From Gymnorhina tibicen (taxonomy: Eukaryota; Chordata; Aves; Passeriformes; Artamidae), in contig VXAZ01008140.1 of assembly GCA_013399875.1 (NCBI GenBank), positions 407,967 through 471,966 on the forward strand: DNA of 64,000 bases, written 5' to 3'. Of this stretch, positions 13,829 to 25,550 are shown piece by piece (the first letter of the stretch is position 1; the number at the start of each line of letters is the position of its first letter). The position numbers and the translations under genes were made by a program. Under the pieces are notes generated by a model. It had not been told where the DNA came from. It saw nothing but the letters and a program-made list of their open reading frames with translations, and searched no databases.

Positions 13829-15285
13829 GTATTGATCTTTTTTATTATTTACTGTTTCTAATGACTTAATTCTGCTTTGTTTATAGTTTCTGTATCTCTC
13901 ACAGAAACATTTATTTAGGTACAGTTGTGTGGTTCTGAAAGGATTTGAAGCTCCCATCTCTGTGGTTTGTGACCCACCTTTTGTGAGCTATTTAGACTTT
14001 GTTACACCACATGGGCTTCAGAATCAGCTGAAAGCTGAGTGATTTGCAGCCAGGGTTTTGTGGTATCGGACACCTGGACTCAAGGTTTTGACTCGGTACC
14101 ATATTTCAGATCTCATCTACATCAACTCCAAAGAAAGAGTTTGCATTGAGCATCCAACAATGCAGCTTTATTAATCATGGAAGTGGTGGTGTCTATATTC
14201 TGTATTCTGTATAGCACACACCATCCCAGGATTTGCAAATCTTTTGGTAAATAGGGCATGTTATAAAATAACCCTGAGGTGAGTTCTCTATTCTGCATGA
14301 AGAGGACTGAAATTCACAGAGATTAAACGTGCAGACCAAACAATAAATCAGTATTGGGGTTCAGAAAATTGTTCTCTTTCTTCTGATCCCGTGCAGTGAC
14401 ATCTGATCCATGCACCAGTTTATGACAAGGAATACTTTTGAATATGGTTGGTTGGGAGTGAGCATAAGTGATATTTTTCTGTTTCTCAGGGACAGCTGAA
14501 TTGTAGGCAGGTGCTCACACTCTGGAGGTGAGTAATCTGAAGGAAGGAAGTTTGTCTTACTCTGAACAGGTGTCCCTAAAAAAACCCCAGATTGTGTCCC
14601 AGTGCCATTCTGGGGTTTCACCACTTTTATCTCTGAGCGTGTTCGCTTCAGAAGGCTCAGAGATACTCATTAGCAAAAGATATTTATAAATCATTTCTTA
14701 CTGGAAGAAGGGTTTGTGTGACTGAAAGCTGACCTGGTTTACCAAGTATATTAATTGATCTGATAAAAAGATTTAACTTTTTTCTCCAAACATTGCCTTC
14801 TTGATAGAGTTCATGGCTTTTTGGCTGTGAGAGTTTTGAACCCGACTGTCCAATCAGATTCTAAGTCTGTGAAACTGCTCAGAATGAGAGTGGCTTTTAA
14901 AGGGGGTTGGAGATACAAGAACAGCTTGTTCCTGAATGCTGCTACTTTACAGTAATGCTGTTTTTTCTTGCATTAAATGTTTCTTCTCAAATCAGCTGTT
15001 CGTGTGAGGTTCCCTCAGGTTTGTTCGTGCTACTGAGTTGTGAAACTTGTTACCTAAACTTAATAACTGACCATGAGCTATAGTGTTACAAATTAGGGTA
15101 CCTTGAACACTAATTCACAAATACAGAAGCATGTTTCCATACCTAGGGAGATTAACTCAGGAGCAGGTGCACAAACCGAGGCTTCCAACTCTGCAGTTTG
15201 CATTTAGCTGGAGATTTATCTGTCATTTGTTTTCCTACTAGTTTGGATGGTACCAGTTCTGCTTGTTCTTCCTTTGGTTATTTAG

Positions 15286-15414
15286 GTTACTGACCTGCTC
15301 CTGATGGTCAAAGAGCTGCAGTCAATTAATCAAGAACTTAAGGCAAGACAGTCTGGATGTTGTACAAAGGATTCTCAAGGGAAGGAAGCACTGAAAATAT
15401 TAAACCACAGAGAG
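15286..15414 (+). CDS. CDK5RAP2: CDK5RAP2 exon w6 (129 nt)
   Basis: The acceptor is TTGGTTATTTAG and the donor GTAGGT. The exon has 43 codons, phase 0 to 0. It encodes VTDLLLMVKELQSINQELK, matching human VSDLIQLVKELYTDNQHLK; the second half diverges. The following 4 kb intron (15415-19466) contains one truncated plus-strand CR1 copy and a TA microsatellite. Confidence 0.93.
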
Positions 15415-18283
15415 GTAGGTTTTCTGTTTTAAAGTAGTGAGTCTGACTCTCACATCTAATCTGCCTCAGGGAGTCGTTTACATCAGTGCAGGAGTGTAAA
15501 GCCCCCGGGGCTGAGGTTGCTAATTCCTTATAACAACTTTTTAAATTAATGATGTAAACAACTTTAACATGTTAGCACGACAGAGAAGCAGCTCAATGCA
15601 AGTGTTCAGTGATGTGTCAAGTTGATTTTAAGGAAGCAGCATACTAATTTAAATATTAATTGGGTCTGTGATCTGTTTGTTTTGTCAATTGAAAGGGAAG
15701 GAAGTAGTTAATTTTACAAAGAAAGCAATTTCTTTGCTTTCAATTCAGTTATTCCTGAATGTCTGTTTGCTATTGCATAGTCATTCTCAGGCTGTCTCTA
15801 ATTTTTTAAGAGTTTTGTTCAGATGTCTGATGCATTTTCAAAACAGGAGGGTTCGGTGTAGCCAAAAAACAAGGAATAGAACTTCAGGTCACCTAAACAC
15901 GTGGCTATTTCTTCATACAGAATAGAGAAATACATGAAGAAGGGGCCAGCACTATGGTGGGTTGCTGAGAGGTGCAAGGAAATAATCCTTGCTGGGTATT
16001 TCATTCATTTCCCCAAAGCTGGGACGGTTTTCAGCTGTGGGGAAGGAGAGGCCTTGGCAAAATACTTGCACCGAACAGCATTTTGGGTGCTGGGTCCCCA
16101 CATAGGTGTGAGTGGTGAAGGTTGTTCAGGAGGTTCTGGGTGATCCTTCCAGCTTGGAAAGTATTACTTGATATGTGGCTGGTAGTGCTTGTCTTTGTTC
16201 CTTTGTGGCTTTTGCTTTCAGTTCCATTGTTGTTGTGCAGAATGTATTGAATGGGAAGGAAAAAATATAAAAGGAATGATGACAGTGCTGGTATTTTGTG
16301 TCTTGAATTTCTGAATTAAACTCAAAAGAACGAGATTAGAAATAGTGTGAATCAGTTACGTGCAGGACTGGCTGATTCAAGAACTGGGACTGTGGAATTA
16401 ATGATTTTTCTGCAGGACTCAGGAAAAAAGCTGTCTTTTCCTAGATGTGCTGCAGGTATACTGGGACAGTCACAAAATATTCTTGCTTCTTCAGTTTTAA
16501 GACATAGTCATGCTGTCTTTAATTGAAGTATATTTTAAATTAGAAACAGATCTTTAGGTGTGCCATGGTTTTATTGAAATGGTGGATTTATGTGTCACTG
16601 AGAGGTTTGGGAGAAGACCTAGTGGGCGATCACTGTCCGAGTGCCTGCACTCTCCATAATCAACATTTTTAGCAATTTGTCTCGTCATCCTGCAGAGGGC
16701 TCTGCATCCCCGTGGATGCCACAGTGAATTCCAAAGGAATTCCTGTCCTGTGCTATGATTATCGTGACAGGATGCTGTGTGCTCCTGCTTGTCTGGACAT
16801 GACCGGTACATACAGGGCTGCTTACTGAAGAAGCTGCAGAATTAGATGTAGAATGACAAAGTGAAGCTTGTAAAATATAAATAAACCTCAGCATTCTGGG
16901 CAAGGAAATAGGAAAGTTAAATATGGAGTTTAACCAGTGCCAGAATGACTGTAGTACTATGGAGCTCAAAAATGAAAGGATCTTTAGTTAATAAAGTTTT
17001 TAGTTCAAAAAGGTATCTTTTTGTCAGTCTTGGCAATAAATAACAACCTGGATATTGGGTTATGCATGTGACAGCAGTATGTTTGGCATATTAACAACCA
17101 CTGTCAAAAACCCCCTACATTCTGTTTTTTGTGGGTTTTGAGCTAGAATTTGTTGGCAGGTAGTGGTAGGATGACACTGCCATATGTGTTATAAAAGGAA
17201 TTTGGATAGACATGGGAAGAGGGCTCTTCCTCAAGTTCTTAAAGTGCTCCCATCCTGCTTTTCCTTCCCAAAGCCAGAGCACAAACCAGATGAATGTATA
17301 TGTTGGTGCCTCTGCAGGGTCTGACAGCCCCTCGTCCTCTGCTGCTTGGCTTCCTGTTCGTGCTGGGAGGGAGAAGGAGGACAGGAAAAGGTTGTTCTTG
17401 TGCTGTCCTCTGAACATCTGCCTTCTCAGAGAGGAGCAGCCTCAGTGATTTCAGCCTTCAAGGCTCTGGGGATCTTTGCAAATCAAGCACATCAGTGCTT
17501 CATTTAGGAAAAACTTTCTCCTGGTTTTCACTCTCCAAGGAAATACTTTAAAACAGGCAGCTTATTTTTGTCTGGCCTTAAGACACTTATGTTCTTTTAA
17601 TATAATTCTGTTGCACATTAGGTTATATTCCTTGGAGTACAGAACATTTCGACCTCTCAGACACAGGACCATAGGATCAGGCTCAGCCTCCAGTGATTTA
17701 TTATCACAGTGTATTTATAACCTGTTGGTCTTACGTAGTAATTTCATTAATGAATCCTCACTTATTAAACCAAATACTAGCCTGGGAAAAGCAGATACTA
17801 AAAAATGTTGACCCATAAAAGGTAGTTGCATTGGATGGATAAGTTACATGTGCAAGTAAGTTTATTTTTTATACACAAATGCAGGGTTTGTCCTGAACCC
17901 ACACATGGAAGATTCAACCTAAATAGGTTTTTTTAAATAATAGTTAACATTATTGGACTTTTGGCATCCCATGATTACAACAAAAAGATTTTTTTGTAAG
18001 GCATGCTCTTGTTATATACCACAAACCCCTCTGTGTCTTTCTCCAGTTCTCAAATTGTCTTTAGTCTGTCTTGTCCTAGAAAACCAAGTCTGAGTGAAAA
18101 TACCAACATAACCCAAACATGACTTGGAAGTCAGTTTTCCTTATAGAATTCTAATTGTAAAAGGCAAATATATTAATACTCCGCACCATGCAGTTTCTGC
18201 CTTTTAAAATTCATACCTAAAACCATTAGGGTTGCTTGTACTGCAAGGGGTTGGGAGATAAAAGGGGTTTTCTGATCAATTTC

Positions 18284-18297
18284 ATATATATATATAT
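18284..18297. repeat. AT microsatellite
   Basis: Seven AT dinucleotides in the intron between exons w6 and w7. Confidence 0.7.
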
Positions 18298-18445
18298 GAG
18301 TATGCATACATTCAATGCATACTCAATTAAAAAATCAAACCCGACACATACATTCAATTCCCAGTGTTCTGAGGAAGCAGAAGTAACTCTGTCCCATGCA
18401 GACTGGAATCCTCTGTGTCAGGGCTGTATCCTACCTATGGATTAG

Positions 18446-18765
18446 GCATATTGAGGCTTTCCAGAGGAGGCCACAGAGATGCTGTGAGGGCTGGAGCCCC
18501 TCTGCTCTGGAACCAGGCTGGGAGAGCTGGGAGTGCTCACTTGGAGAAGAGAAGGCTCCAGGGAGACCTCAGAGCCTCTTCCAATGCCTAAAGGGGCTCC
18601 AGGAGACCTGGAGAGGCACTTTGGACAAGGGCCTGGAGTGGCCTTAAGATGAAGGAGTGCAGGTTTAGATGGGATATTAGGGAGAAATCGTTCCCTGTGA
18701 GGGTGGTGAGGCCCTGGCACAGGTTGCGCAGAGGAGCTGTGGCTGCCCCATCCCTGGAAATGCTC
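18446..18765 (+). mobile_element. CR1 LINE fragment, plus strand, 3' end missing
   Basis: The order of blocks (CAGAGGAGGCCACAGAGATG, GAGAAGGCTCCAGGGAGACC, TGTGAGGGTGGTGAGGCC, CCATCCCTGG) is that of the CR1 3' region shared across birds. The copy stops shortly after CCATCCCTGGAAATGCT, so the usual terminal part is missing. It is intronic and encodes no intact reverse transcriptase. Confidence 0.85.
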
Positions 18766-19466
18766 AATAGCATCCAGCAAACCAAAGGGATTCTGCTCCT
18801 GCTCTCAGTGATGCTGATGTCAGGGACTTGGGTGCTACTCCTAAAAAAGCTGAGTCTTCCTCCTGCTCTTGCTCAGGCAATATCAGCGATTAGAGATGGG
18901 TTGGGATCTGTGGAAAACAGGGAGTAAAAGATGATTTGGCAGTGTTTGCTACAAATGGGCAAATTTAGGCATAGACACAGCAGACTGTAACCTTCAGTGG
19001 CACAGTAAATCTTTCTAGTGTACAGCAAGCCACATATGCTTAGTTTTAAAAGCATCTATTTCTTGAATGCTGGAGAAGAGCCTAAATTGTGTAGCAAATG
19101 AAAATAAATTCTGGAAACTGGAAAATAAAACAGGCAGAATGGGGACACAACTGAGGATACAGAGCTCCTTCACCGCAAGAGGTTAAATGGTTTTTATATG
19201 TTCTATAAATTCTGAGGAGAAAGGGTTAAATAAAAATGAAGGAATGTATAAGATAAAGTTTCACTTTATTTTATATGAGTCATTCCTGGGGTTTATATTA
19301 ATTTTCTTTGATCTTGTTGAAGGAATCTAATTCAGTGTTTGTCACTTTGTATTACAGGCTTTTTTTAATTTTTCTTTTAAGACATACCACTGACTTATTT
19401 ATGCATGTTTCATATCACAGTATTTTCTTTGTGCTACATTTTCACATCATTCCATACTTTATGTAG

Positions 19467-19562
19467 TGTCTTGAAAAAGCAGAGGAGCCTGTGATGCAGC
19501 CTGAAGATGGTGACAGTGACAGGAAGATGCAGAACAGTCAGTTTTGTGAGAGGGTCAGTCAG
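19467..19562 (+). CDS. CDK5RAP2: CDK5RAP2 exon w7 (96 nt)
   Basis: The acceptor is ACTTTATGTAG and the donor GTATGA. Phase 0 to 0, 32 codons, encoding CLEKAEEPVMQPEDGDSDRK followed by a polar tail. The human counterpart is a weakly conserved acidic linker, so support comes from splice signals, open frame and phase rather than from a strong match. Confidence 0.75.
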
Positions 19563-20067
19563 GTATGATCTGCTCGGGGTACGTTACGTTACAGTGCTCT
19601 CTTCTCTGCATGCCTTTAAAATGTCTTTATTTTCTTAGAGCATAAAGTCTTTTGCAAACAAAACATACTTTTCTTGGTATCTGATTTTGCTTTCAATTAA
19701 TTGTTATCCTAAAGAGCTTCTGGAAGCTTTTTCCTGTATTTTTCTGCTGCTTTTGCATTCAAGACTGTTTTCATTGTGGACCTTGTTTTCTATTGTTTGA
19801 CTGCTCGTAGTCACCCTGAATGGGAATGACAGAGAGTCCCTTGAAATTGTGTTTCTTTACCTCCACACAGGTTGATCTCCTGCCTCCATTGCAGTCAGGC
19901 CTGGAGTACAAATTGTATGAGATTCGCTTACTGTGATTGGGGAAAAAATCCTGTAGATCCTTCTTTAGGGTTGAAATGCTTGATATCTTGGTAAATTGTA
20001 AACTGCATTTTCATACAAACAGGAATCTGCTGTCCTCTCAATCTAATCAATGTAAGATAAAACATCA

Positions 20068-20100
20068 TGGAATCATAAAATAATTCAGGTTGCAAATTGG
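20068..20100 (-). mobile_element. Possible decayed CR1 3' end
   Basis: The run GGAATCATAAAATAATTCAG resembles the inverted CR1 terminus (AATCATAGAATGGTTTGGGT in intact copies). It is short and diverged, so this is tentative. Confidence 0.3.
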
Positions 20101-20171
20101 TTTGTAATGTTGCAGAATGATGATATTCTGCTCTATGAAATCTGTCATTTCTGTGTTTCTCTGTTTACCAG

Positions 20172-20219
20172 GTGTGCCTTCAAGTCTCTTTGGATTTTCC
20201 CTGTGAGGTGGATAAACAG
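20172..20219 (+). CDS. CDK5RAP2: CDK5RAP2 small exon w8 (48 nt)
   Basis: A small exon of 16 codons (VCLQVSLDFPCEVDKQ) has a good acceptor (TGTTTACCAG) and a consensus GTAAGT donor. It is phase 0 on both sides, so it could be included or skipped without changing frame. No clear human match was recalled; the call rests on splice sites and frame. Confidence 0.6.
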
Positions 20220-20826
20220 GTAAGTGATGTATTGTAAAGACTCTTTTGGCTCTTTTTGCTGATGGGAACTGTACCCAAATGGGCCCAGACTGAATTCTCA
20301 TGTGATTGATATAGATTTTTATTGTTGTATTGAGGTTTGAATGACTGTAGAGATCCCAGGTAGAAATTCCCTAGGACACATCCACGATGTTTTATACAGA
20401 AAGTTGGCAGCTTGTAAATGCTTCCAAGTTGCATCCTGTCCCAGCCATCAGGGCTTGAATTTGAAGATCCCGGGACAGAATCTGTACTGTAAATACAGAT
20501 GATTCACAGCTGAGCTAATAAAATTGTTAGCTGCAGTCTGCAGGCAATATTCCAGAAGTTTCATACCTCTTGTTTGCTAAAGACCTTCAGGGATATCTTC
20601 TCACTCTTTACTAAACAACTGATCACTATGAATTAATCATATGAAATAGATGTTAATTAGTTTTTCTATTAATAAATAGTCAGCAAAATGTCTGTGGATG
20701 CTTCTTAATGTAGATAAAGAGCATCAGGAATTACAAAACCTGATTACGGAAAGATTACAGCCCTGCTGAATTCAATAGAACATTACATATCTGTGTAATA
20801 AGACAGTGTTTGCAATTTTTTAACAG

Positions 20827-21014
20827 ATAACTCCATCAGGCTATTCAGAGCGTTTCTGCAAAGCCAGACATTATAGGAGTCTAATTAAGCCTCAATTTGA
20901 GCATGATACAACTGACAAACACTTGGGCAGAATAGGAATGAGTGAACATGAAACAGAGGAGAACTTGCTCACATCTCTTCTAAGAGAAAATAGAACATCT
21001 GTGCTGGAGTCTAC
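20827..21014 (+). CDS. CDK5RAP2: CDK5RAP2 exon w9 (188 nt)
   Basis: A strong acceptor (TGCAATTTTTTAACAG) and a GTAAGT donor bound it. Phase 0 in, 2 out. The end, ENLLTSLLRENRTSVLEST, parallels human FINLLAPLFNEKATLLLES, which anchors the exon. The first part (basic, His/Arg-rich) is poorly conserved. The next 2.15 kb intron holds a GT microsatellite and a short CR1 3' end. Confidence 0.88.
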
Positions 21015-21736
21015 GTAAGTATGAGGGATATGCACTGCTTTGACAGTATTTCTGTTTGAGAAGAGAATAAAGTAATTTTGCTAAAGTGAATTTAGATAAT
21101 GGCACTGTCTAATTTACCTGAGAGATTGGCAAGGCACCTTCAGAGCCATTTTAGTCTATCATGCTATCAAGTAATTAGGAAACATACTATCAGTAGAAAT
21201 CCTTAAGAAAAACCCATTGCAAGAAAGAAACTCTCCAAAGTTACTGATCCCTGGAGGGATCTGATTTACTGCAGGGGCTGATTATTTCCAGGGTGGGGTC
21301 TAACAGAGTTAAAGGGCTTAGTTGATAGTAGCTGGTATTTTTCTTTAAAAAACCAAAATATCTGAGAGCACAGGCCAGTGAAAGATGGTGTGGTGGAAGG
21401 GACAACATTTTACTGCGGTAAAAACAGTATGTAAAAGGATCTAAGGATGGAGGAATTGGAGTTACAGTGACTTTTTACAGGGATAATTTTGAATGGATGG
21501 TACTGCACACTGAATGCCCTTCACTGTTCCACCTGGACTGCCTGGACAGGGGTTTGCTGCCTCTCAGTGTAGGGAGTAGGGGCCCATGTCCTGCACTTGA
21601 CTAATGGGTTATTCCAGTGCAACCACTTGTAGGACTGGCTGAACTATGTTCTAAGTTCTTGGGTCACTTTTCATGCAGGAGAAAACACTTGTGGACCTAA
21701 ATCTATACAAGCCGTACTGGCACCAGTGGATTTCTA

Positions 21737-21750
21737 GTGTGTGTGTGTGT
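21737..21750. repeat. GT microsatellite
   Basis: Seven GT dinucleotides in the intron between exons w9 and w10. Confidence 0.7.
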
Positions 21751-22789
21751 TACACTGTGATTTGATCAATTCCCAGCTGAAATGCTCATTTCCTTAGGAA
21801 CTGGACAATGCCAAGCAAGAAAAACCTGTACAGGAAAACCACACACCCTGACTGATTTTCCCCCAGTTTCATCCTTACACCACTTGATCTCCTGGTTGAG
21901 AACTGAGTTAGAGCTCTGGTGTAGATAATTCTCATGTTCCTTTCCTTGTTCTGTAGTTTCTTTTCCTTGTTTCTTTCCGGGTTACTGTGCTGTACTATGT
22001 GCAGAATTATGTGACTTTTCCAGTGCCTGTCAGTGCTGGGAGCAGAATATCCCGTGGAGTTACACGAGTCAGACCCTGGTTTCTGTGTTCACCATGTTGC
22101 ACTTTTCTTCACTCAGACAATTCTGTATTTTTACATTACTATTTAAAACTCTCCCAACAGGCATAAATGGTCTTAGTTGTCAGAGGAGTAGTTAGTGGTG
22201 AATGAGGAGATACTACTCCCTTAGAAATGAAGAGAAAGCATTGTTTATTTTTATTATAAGTATTTATCTTTACTTAAAAGTTGGCTAATGAGTAATTCTA
22301 GCACTGTCATCTTTACCAATCTAGTGTGTAATTTTTCCTGTGTTCAAGTGTAAATGACCTGGCTGATGGGTGATGAGCCTGTGCTTTGCATAACTGAGTT
22401 CTGTCTAATGTCATTAGATGCTAGAGGAAGCCATAAAAAGCCTAGTTAGCTTCTACCATTTCAAATGCTAAACTGTACAAATGTAGTTGTTTAAAACTCT
22501 GGTTTATATGTTTAATGGCACAAACAGCTCTCTATTAGACACATGAAATTGTCTGTAGCACTTCAGAGCTTGCTTATGCTTTAAATGCCTCTTATTTGGC
22601 TTCAGTTTCTCTTAAAGCATTGCTTTCCAAACTGCTGTCCATGAACCTCTAGTTATCCACAGGGCAGTTTGGTGGTCTGTAATGAGCTGGTTTTGCAGGC
22701 TTCTTGGCTGATTTCTCATTTTTCATCTTCCCTGTTCCATTAGAAATACTTGGAGTGATAGATTTTCACAAAAACTCAACATCAGGGCC

Positions 22790-22850
22790 AGGAGTTGCAC
22801 TTTGATGGTTCTTGTGGGTCCCTTCCAACTTGGGATAATCTAAGATAATA
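22790..22850 (+). mobile_element. CR1 3'-end fragment, plus strand
   Basis: TGGGTCCCTTCCAACTTGGG followed by a degenerate ATTCTATGAT-like end (ATAATCTAAGATAAT) is the usual CR1 terminus. Only about 60 bp remain. Confidence 0.6.
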
Positions 22851-23165
22851 TGGTCTAGAGTCTGGTGGGGTTTTGGTATAAATTAACTTCCAAGGTAGAG
22901 AGTAAATTTTTTGAGAATCCATTCCTATTTCTTATATTTCTTGTTAAATGGGAGAAAAGCCATGATGAGGCAATTTATGATATAATTCATGTTGAGAAAA
23001 GGTTCCAAAAACTCTGTTAGTGAATAATTCATTAGTGAGTAAAAGAAACCTCCTGGGAATTTCAGATATGTCACAACACAGCAGAAGGGTTTCTTGGAAG
23101 GTATTTTTGTTTGCTTAAATAAAAGTCTAAATTCATGCCTTTTCTCTCCTCTTTCCTGAGTGTAG

Positions 23166-23628
23166 CAGACAAGAACAAATGAAAATTGTAAATGAACTGT
23201 TAGATCATCTGAACATGACAGAGGAAGAATGTTCAAGTGAAGATATAGAGAAAAAGGATGAAAAAGATCTTAGGCAAATGATTATTCAACTAAGAGCTGA
23301 ACTCAAACATTTCAAGCAGGTCACTAAATTCTTAAAGCAGCAAGTAGAATTGAAATCAAGTTTTGATGGGGAAGAGAAGCTTTATCCAGATGCAGTGCCA
23401 CAGATTAATACGGAGATTCAGTTGTTGAAAGTGGAGTTGAAAGATGCAGCTACACAAACAACGACTTCGGAGAGTAATGTCATGAGATTCAAACATGAAG
23501 GCAAAAAAGGAGCCTCAGAAGAAAAGTCAAAATATTCAAAATTAAATGCAGAAGCAGAACATCAGCAAGAAAATGTGTATAAGAAGGGTGAACAGCATGA
23601 AAGACTTTCTTTTACTACAACAAGTGAA
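23166..23628 (+). CDS. CDK5RAP2: CDK5RAP2 exon w10 (463 nt; NAGNAG acceptor)
   Basis: The acceptor reads TGTAGCAG. Splicing after the first AG gives a start at 23166 (adds Arg), after the second at 23169; both keep frame. The donor is GTAAGT. Phase 2 in, 0 out. It encodes QEQMKIVNELLDHLNMTEEE, an acidic stretch, the helix LRQMIIQLRAELKHFK, then DAATQTTTSESNVMRFKHEG and a charged tail. These match human LLKVVRELLLGQLFLTEQE and DASVQTVATEGDLLRFKHE. The ORF reads on to 23697 past the donor, which is intronic read-through. The 3.4 kb intron that follows holds an interrupted CR1. Confidence 0.93.
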
Positions 23629-24560
23629 GTAAGTTTATTCTCTTTTTTGTACTTAGGGCATAGATGCATAAAAGGGAAAAATATGTTTCATTTCTAATAT
23701 TAAATCTGACTTTTGTATGATTTTTAATATTAGGAAAAGAGATGTAAAACAAATATATTTTAGATAATTGTTCTTAATGTTCAGAGCTTTTCATCTCCAA
23801 TGTGCTTTAGAACGTTAATTGAATTTCAATCCTCCCTGGGACCATGTACTTGTAAATGTTACAGCTTTTGGAAAAAAAGAGTGTGTGGTTTTTTTGTTCA
23901 TAATGTACAGAACCAGAGCACTGGGAACTGATAAAGTCTAAATGGCAAAAGTGTTCTAGAAAATTCCAGATTTGCATTGCATCTGGGAGCAGGCTGTGGA
24001 CGGGTCAGTGGGAGACTTCCTCAAACTCAAATCTTAATTTTAGGCTTTTATTAACATCCTATCATTGTGTCTTGCTTTCTGAGAAGTGTGGCCAGGAGTG
24101 CCCTGTGAAATGGGGGCAGTTTGTTGTGTTTGTTTGGGACCTGAGCGTGCACAGTCTGTTCTGGGAGTGCAGACAGGGTGTGCTCGTGCCAGATGAGTTT
24201 TGAAGCCTTCTGTCTGCAGGCAGTCTGTGATCTCAAAGAGGTGGGAAAACAGTGTCTGCTAAAGAGTTCCTGTGTATTGTTTCAGCAACAGTGATAGAAG
24301 TGAAGTTGAAAACTCTTTGAAGATCTTGGCTCCTATGGAGCAGACAAAGGGGAGCATTGCTTTTGATTTTGTGCACTGCTAATAGGGAGTGTTGTAGCAC
24401 CTCCTGCAAAGAGTAGTTTCCATAACTTTAGTGATTAAGAGATTTCTGAGAGGTAGCAATTAAGAACTGTTCATTTTTATTCTGGCTTGTTCCTCTTGGA
24501 TTTGTTTTTCTGAAGGAAGGGGCTTGTAAATGAAGGGATGTTGATATGGCTTTGGTTTGG

Positions 24561-24774
24561 GCATGAAGTGACAGGACGAGGGGGAATGGCCTTATTATGA
24601 AGGAGGGCAAGATATTGGATATTAAGAAAGATGGGATATTAAAAAAGAAAGTCTTCCCTGTGAGGGTGGTGAGGCTCTGGCACAGGCTGCCCCATCCCTG
24701 GATATGTCCAAGGCCAGGTTGGATGAGGCTCAGAGCAACCTGGGATAGCAGAAGGTGTCTGTGCCTGTGGCAGG
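24561..24774 (+). mobile_element. CR1 fragment, plus strand, interrupted at 24775
   Basis: The CR1 3'-region blocks GACAGGACGAGGGGGAATGG, CTGTGAGGGTGGTGAGGC, CCATCCCTGG and AAGGCCAGGTTGGATG are present. It stops inside the segment that normally reads GTGTCCCTGCCCATGGCAGG (here GTGCCTGTGGCAGG). The rest of the CR1 end appears about 700 bp later, at 25475. Confidence 0.85.
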
Positions 24775-25474
24775 ATGTCCTCCTCTCTCTCTCTCTCTCT
24801 CTCATGGCTGGGACATTTGGAAGAGATAACTCAGGCCAGATTAATAGTCCAGCAAGGGGTCAGAGAGCCCAGCAAGGGGTCATCTCCAGGCACCTGAGAG
24901 TCTGAGCCCAAGCCCTGAGTACACATCTTGGTATGGGAGTAGATGTGGAAAGAGATAAAAGAAAATAAACGTTGGTGACCAAAAGACATGGTTCTTGTGT
25001 CTATAAAAGTCCACACAAATTATCACAGAGGCAGAAGTCTCTTACACAGTCCTTGGGAACGTGTGAGAAGATTTCTCCCCGATGTCTAGTGGTTACTTTT
25101 CCAGAAATTGAGGGAAAGGATTTCGATATGTGCCCTTTCAGCAATTTGGTGGTAAGAAACATTGGATCCTAAGTTACACTATTTCTTAGCTACCTGTAAA
25201 TTTAATGGTACCTTTAATCCTGCATATATAATACTACTATTCCCTTTTTGTCTTATCCCTATGTAGTAATAGTCTGCTTTAAGTCTTATGTCTGTTAGTT
25301 TTGTGTCTATTAATAAATAATTCATTCTGTAATAGACTGAATCAGCCATTATTAAAGAACTTGCGAATGAAAGTGGGTCTTGGGGTGCTGGCCACCTCAG
25401 TAATGTGACTGCCTGATGCCAGAGGTCTGGGCAAAAGGCAGGGACTTAGTTAAACCCACATCATCCATTCATAA
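24775..25474. mobile_element. Possible LTR-like insertion inside a CR1 copy
   Basis: The segment separates two halves of a CR1 3' end. It starts near TGTCC next to a CT microsatellite, contains CCAGCAAGGGGTCA twice (from about 24849 and 24869), an AATAAA within GAAAATAAACGTTGGTGACC, and ends near CATAACA. TG...CA ends and an internal polyadenylation-like motif suggest a solo LTR of an endogenous retrovirus-type element. No coding remnant is visible. No short exact target duplication was found, so the class is uncertain. Confidence 0.4.
24781..24803. repeat. CT microsatellite
   Basis: A run of about eleven CT dinucleotides at the edge of the insertion into CR1. Confidence 0.8.
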
Positions 25475-25550
25475 CACTGCCCATGGCAGGGGGTGGAACG
25501 AGATGAGCTTGAAGGTCCATTCCAACCCAAACCATTCCATGATTTTCTGA
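25475..25550 (+). mobile_element. CR1 3' end, plus strand (second half of the split copy)
   Basis: CACTGCCCATGGCAGGGGGT, then AAGGTCCATTCCAACCCAAA and a degenerate CCATTCCATGATTTTCTGA tail form the last part of CR1. It overlaps the end of the upstream fragment by about 14 nt. Confidence 0.75.

Noticed and set aside
16554..16969. Overlapping minus-strand ORFs with AATAAA on the minus strand near 16574
   Set aside because: It briefly looked like a retroposed mRNA 3' end, but there is no poly-A tail, target duplication or recognisable protein.
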